From the NCBI GenBank assembly GCA_029219385.1, contig JAQXTH010000034.1:1-64000 (forward strand): DNA of 64,000 nt. The letters run 5' to 3'. A program made the position numbers and the translations under genes. Source of the DNA: Prevotellaceae bacterium (GTDB lineage Bacteria > Bacteroidota > Bacteroidia > Bacteroidales > Bacteroidaceae). Below the pieces are notes generated by a model. The model ran no database searches, had not been told where the DNA came from, and worked only from the letters and a program-made list of their open reading frames with translations. Of the stretch, positions 62,322-64,000 are shown one piece after another (within the stretch, counting starts at the first letter, position 1; every line of letters begins with the position of its first letter).

Positions 62322-63225
62322 ACACGAACACCCTGAATTACAATCAAAATACTCACAGGCTTTTGCCAAATTCAATCTCCACCTACACGATGAAATAGTG
62401 CAGGAAGAGACAAAGAAAATTATTGATAACCATTTTGAGGAAAACAAAACCACCGATGTAATGGAATTTCTGCTCGGCACAATAGAAATCACTTCTCTCA
62501 AAGTAACCGACAACGAAGACTCCATTCTGCAATTAGTGGAAAAAATCAACCATTTCACCAACGACAATCCTGCCCTGCCCCACCCTGCCGGCATTTGCGT
62601 CTATCCACGTTTTGTAAGCATCGTGAGCAACAGTCTTGAGGCAGACGATATGGAAATAAGCACTGTGTGTGGCGGCTTTCCCTCTGCCCAAACTTTCCCC
62701 GAAATAAAAACAATCGAAACCGCCTTGGCAATCAAAGACGGTGCAACAGAGATTGACACCGTTATGCCCGTGGGCTTTTTTTTGGCAGAAGACTACGACA
62801 CTGTCTACAACGAAATAGACGAAATTAAGCTCTCCTGTGGCCAAGAAACCCCTCTCAAGGTGATATTGGAGGTCGGAGCCCTGCAAACGGCTGTAAACGT
62901 GAAAAAAGCGGCAATTTTGGCAATCTACAGTGGGGCCGACTATATCAAAACCTCCACAGGCAAGATAGAACCGGGTGCTACTCCGGCCGCAGTCTACGTG
63001 ATGTGTGAAACAATCAAAGAATACTACAACCTCACCGGAACCCGGATAGGCATTAAAATTGCAGGTGGAGTACGCACCACCGACGACGCAATTAAATACT
63101 ATACAATAGTAAAAGAAGTTTTGGGCATGGAATGGCTTGACAAAAATCTATTTCGCATCGGGGCAAGCGGCCTCGCAAACAACCTGCTATCTGATATTTG
63201 TGGCAAAAAGATAAATCTTTTCTGA
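62284..63225 (+). CDS. deoC: Deoxyribose-phosphate aldolase
   Basis: ICVYPRFV, GATEIDTVMPVGFFLAEDYD, LKVILEVGALQ, GADYIKTSTGKIEPGATPAAVYVM, RIGIKIAGGVRTTDDAIKYY. Confidence 0.93.
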   Translation: MTPHLHQHSHHCEHEHPELQSKYSQAFAKFNLHLHDEIVQEETKKIIDNHFEENKTTDVMEFLLGTIEITSLKVTDNEDSILQLVEKINHFTNDNPALPHPAGICVYPRFVSIVSNSLEADDMEISTVCGGFPSAQTFPEIKTIETALAIKDGATEIDTVMPVGFFLAEDYDTVYNEIDEIKLSCGQETPLKVILEVGALQTAVNVKKAAILAIYSGADYIKTSTGKIEPGATPAAVYVMCETIKEYYNLTGTRIGIKIAGGVRTTDDAIKYYTIVKEVLGMEWLDKNLFRIGASGLANNLLSDICGKKINLF

Positions 63226-63250
63226 AGCCCCACCCCGTCAACGCAACACA

Positions 63251-63293
63251 AAGAGGAACTGAGTTTTAAACCAATTCAGTTCCTCTTTTTTTT
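63251..63293. terminator. Rho-independent terminator between convergent deoC and polA
   Basis: aagaggaactga ... tcagttcctctt hairpin followed by T-run (A-rich on the other side). Confidence 0.85.
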
Positions 63294-63314
63294 GTGGTTT
63301 ATCCTTTTATCTTG

Positions 63315-64000
63315 TCAATGGGCCTCAAGCCAATTATCGCCCCAACCACAATCAGCTTTCAAGGGCACTCTGAGGGAATAAGAATGCTCCATTTCAAATC
63401 TCACAATCTCCTCTACCCTCTCTCTTTCCTCGGGCAATACGCTGAAATTCAATTCGTCGTGCACCTGCAATATCATCTTCGACCTTAATCCCTCATTTCT
63501 GAACCGATTGTATATATTAACCATTGCTATTTTAATAATGTCAGAAGCCGAACCCTGAATAGGCGCATTGACAGCGTTTCGTTCTGCATATCCGCGCACA
63601 ACAGCATTATGAGAATTTATATCGGGCAAATATCTGCGACGCCTGAAAATCGTCTCCACATAGCCGTCGCGCTTTGCCTTTTCCTTGCAATTTTCTATAT
63701 AATCGCGTATCTGCGGATAAGTCCTGAAATATCCCTCTATCAAGTCCTTAGCCTCACTTCTACTCACTCCCATGCGTTGTGAAAGACCAAAGGCAGAGAT
63801 GCCATAAATAATACCAAAATTAGCCGTTTTTGCCTTTCGTCGTTCGTCTGTTGTGACATCAGCGATGTTCTTATGATATATTTTGGCGGCAGTAGCAGCA
63901 TGAATATCGTCACCCTCAAGAAACGCCTCAATCATATTCTTATCGCCGGATAGATGAGCCATTAACCTCAACTCTATCTGAGAATAATCAGCCGAGAAAA
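63315..64000 (-). CDS. polA: DNA polymerase I, C-terminal part (5' end beyond window)
   Basis: FSADYSQIELRLMAHLSGD, RRKAKTANFGIIYGISAFGLSQRMGVSR, VRGYAERNAVNAPIQGSASDIIKIAM, LQVHDELNFSV; frame continues to the last base of the window. Confidence 0.95.
   Translation of the reverse strand, partial: FSADYSQIELRLMAHLSGDKNMIEAFLEGDDIHAATAAKIYHKNIADVTTDERRKAKTANFGIIYGISAFGLSQRMGVSRSEAKDLIEGYFRTYPQIRDYIENCKEKAKRDGYVETIFRRRRYLPDINSHNAVVRGYAERNAVNAPIQGSASDIIKIAMVNIYNRFRNEGLRSKMILQVHDELNFSVLPEERERVEEIVRFEMEHSYSLRVPLKADCGWGDNWLEAH

Overview
This 64-kb window is Bacteroidales-like chromosomal DNA, judged from TAnnTTTG-type promoters, T9SS-type secreted proteins, a SusD-like protein and the gene order ftsX-DUF3098-uppP-truB-queA-folK. 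The left two thirds, mostly on the minus strand, is accessory and cell-envelope content: a dockerin-repeat/F5/8C surface protein running off the left edge (absent from the ORF track), a PorZ-like protein, three giant (~1,500 aa) papain-like/LamG/PKD secreted proteases arranged with a sialate O-acetylesterase, a complete RND tripartite pump, a CusAB-like pump with an orphan dockerin-SusD-like gene, and an ECF-sigma gene cluster ending in an exported caspase. The right third is mainly housekeeping (miaB, ychF, lgt, mnmG, uvrC, dtd, mazG-like, deoC, polA). The strongest leads are: (1) the ECF sigma / TM-TPR / transglutaminase-like / LPP20-like / caspase cluster, which carries two near-identical 51-bp bipartite promoter-like elements, one upstream of the sigma gene and one upstream of the small-protein + caspase unit; (2) the three-member giant cysteine protease array; (3) a perfect 16-bp parS palindrome between mnmG and uvrC that the ORF track partly reads as coding; (4) a 4 x 22-bp tandem repeat with co-varying palindromic arms upstream of the third protease. 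I saw no rRNA, tRNA, CRISPR array, transposase or phage module. Family calls are from reading motifs by eye; no searches were run.
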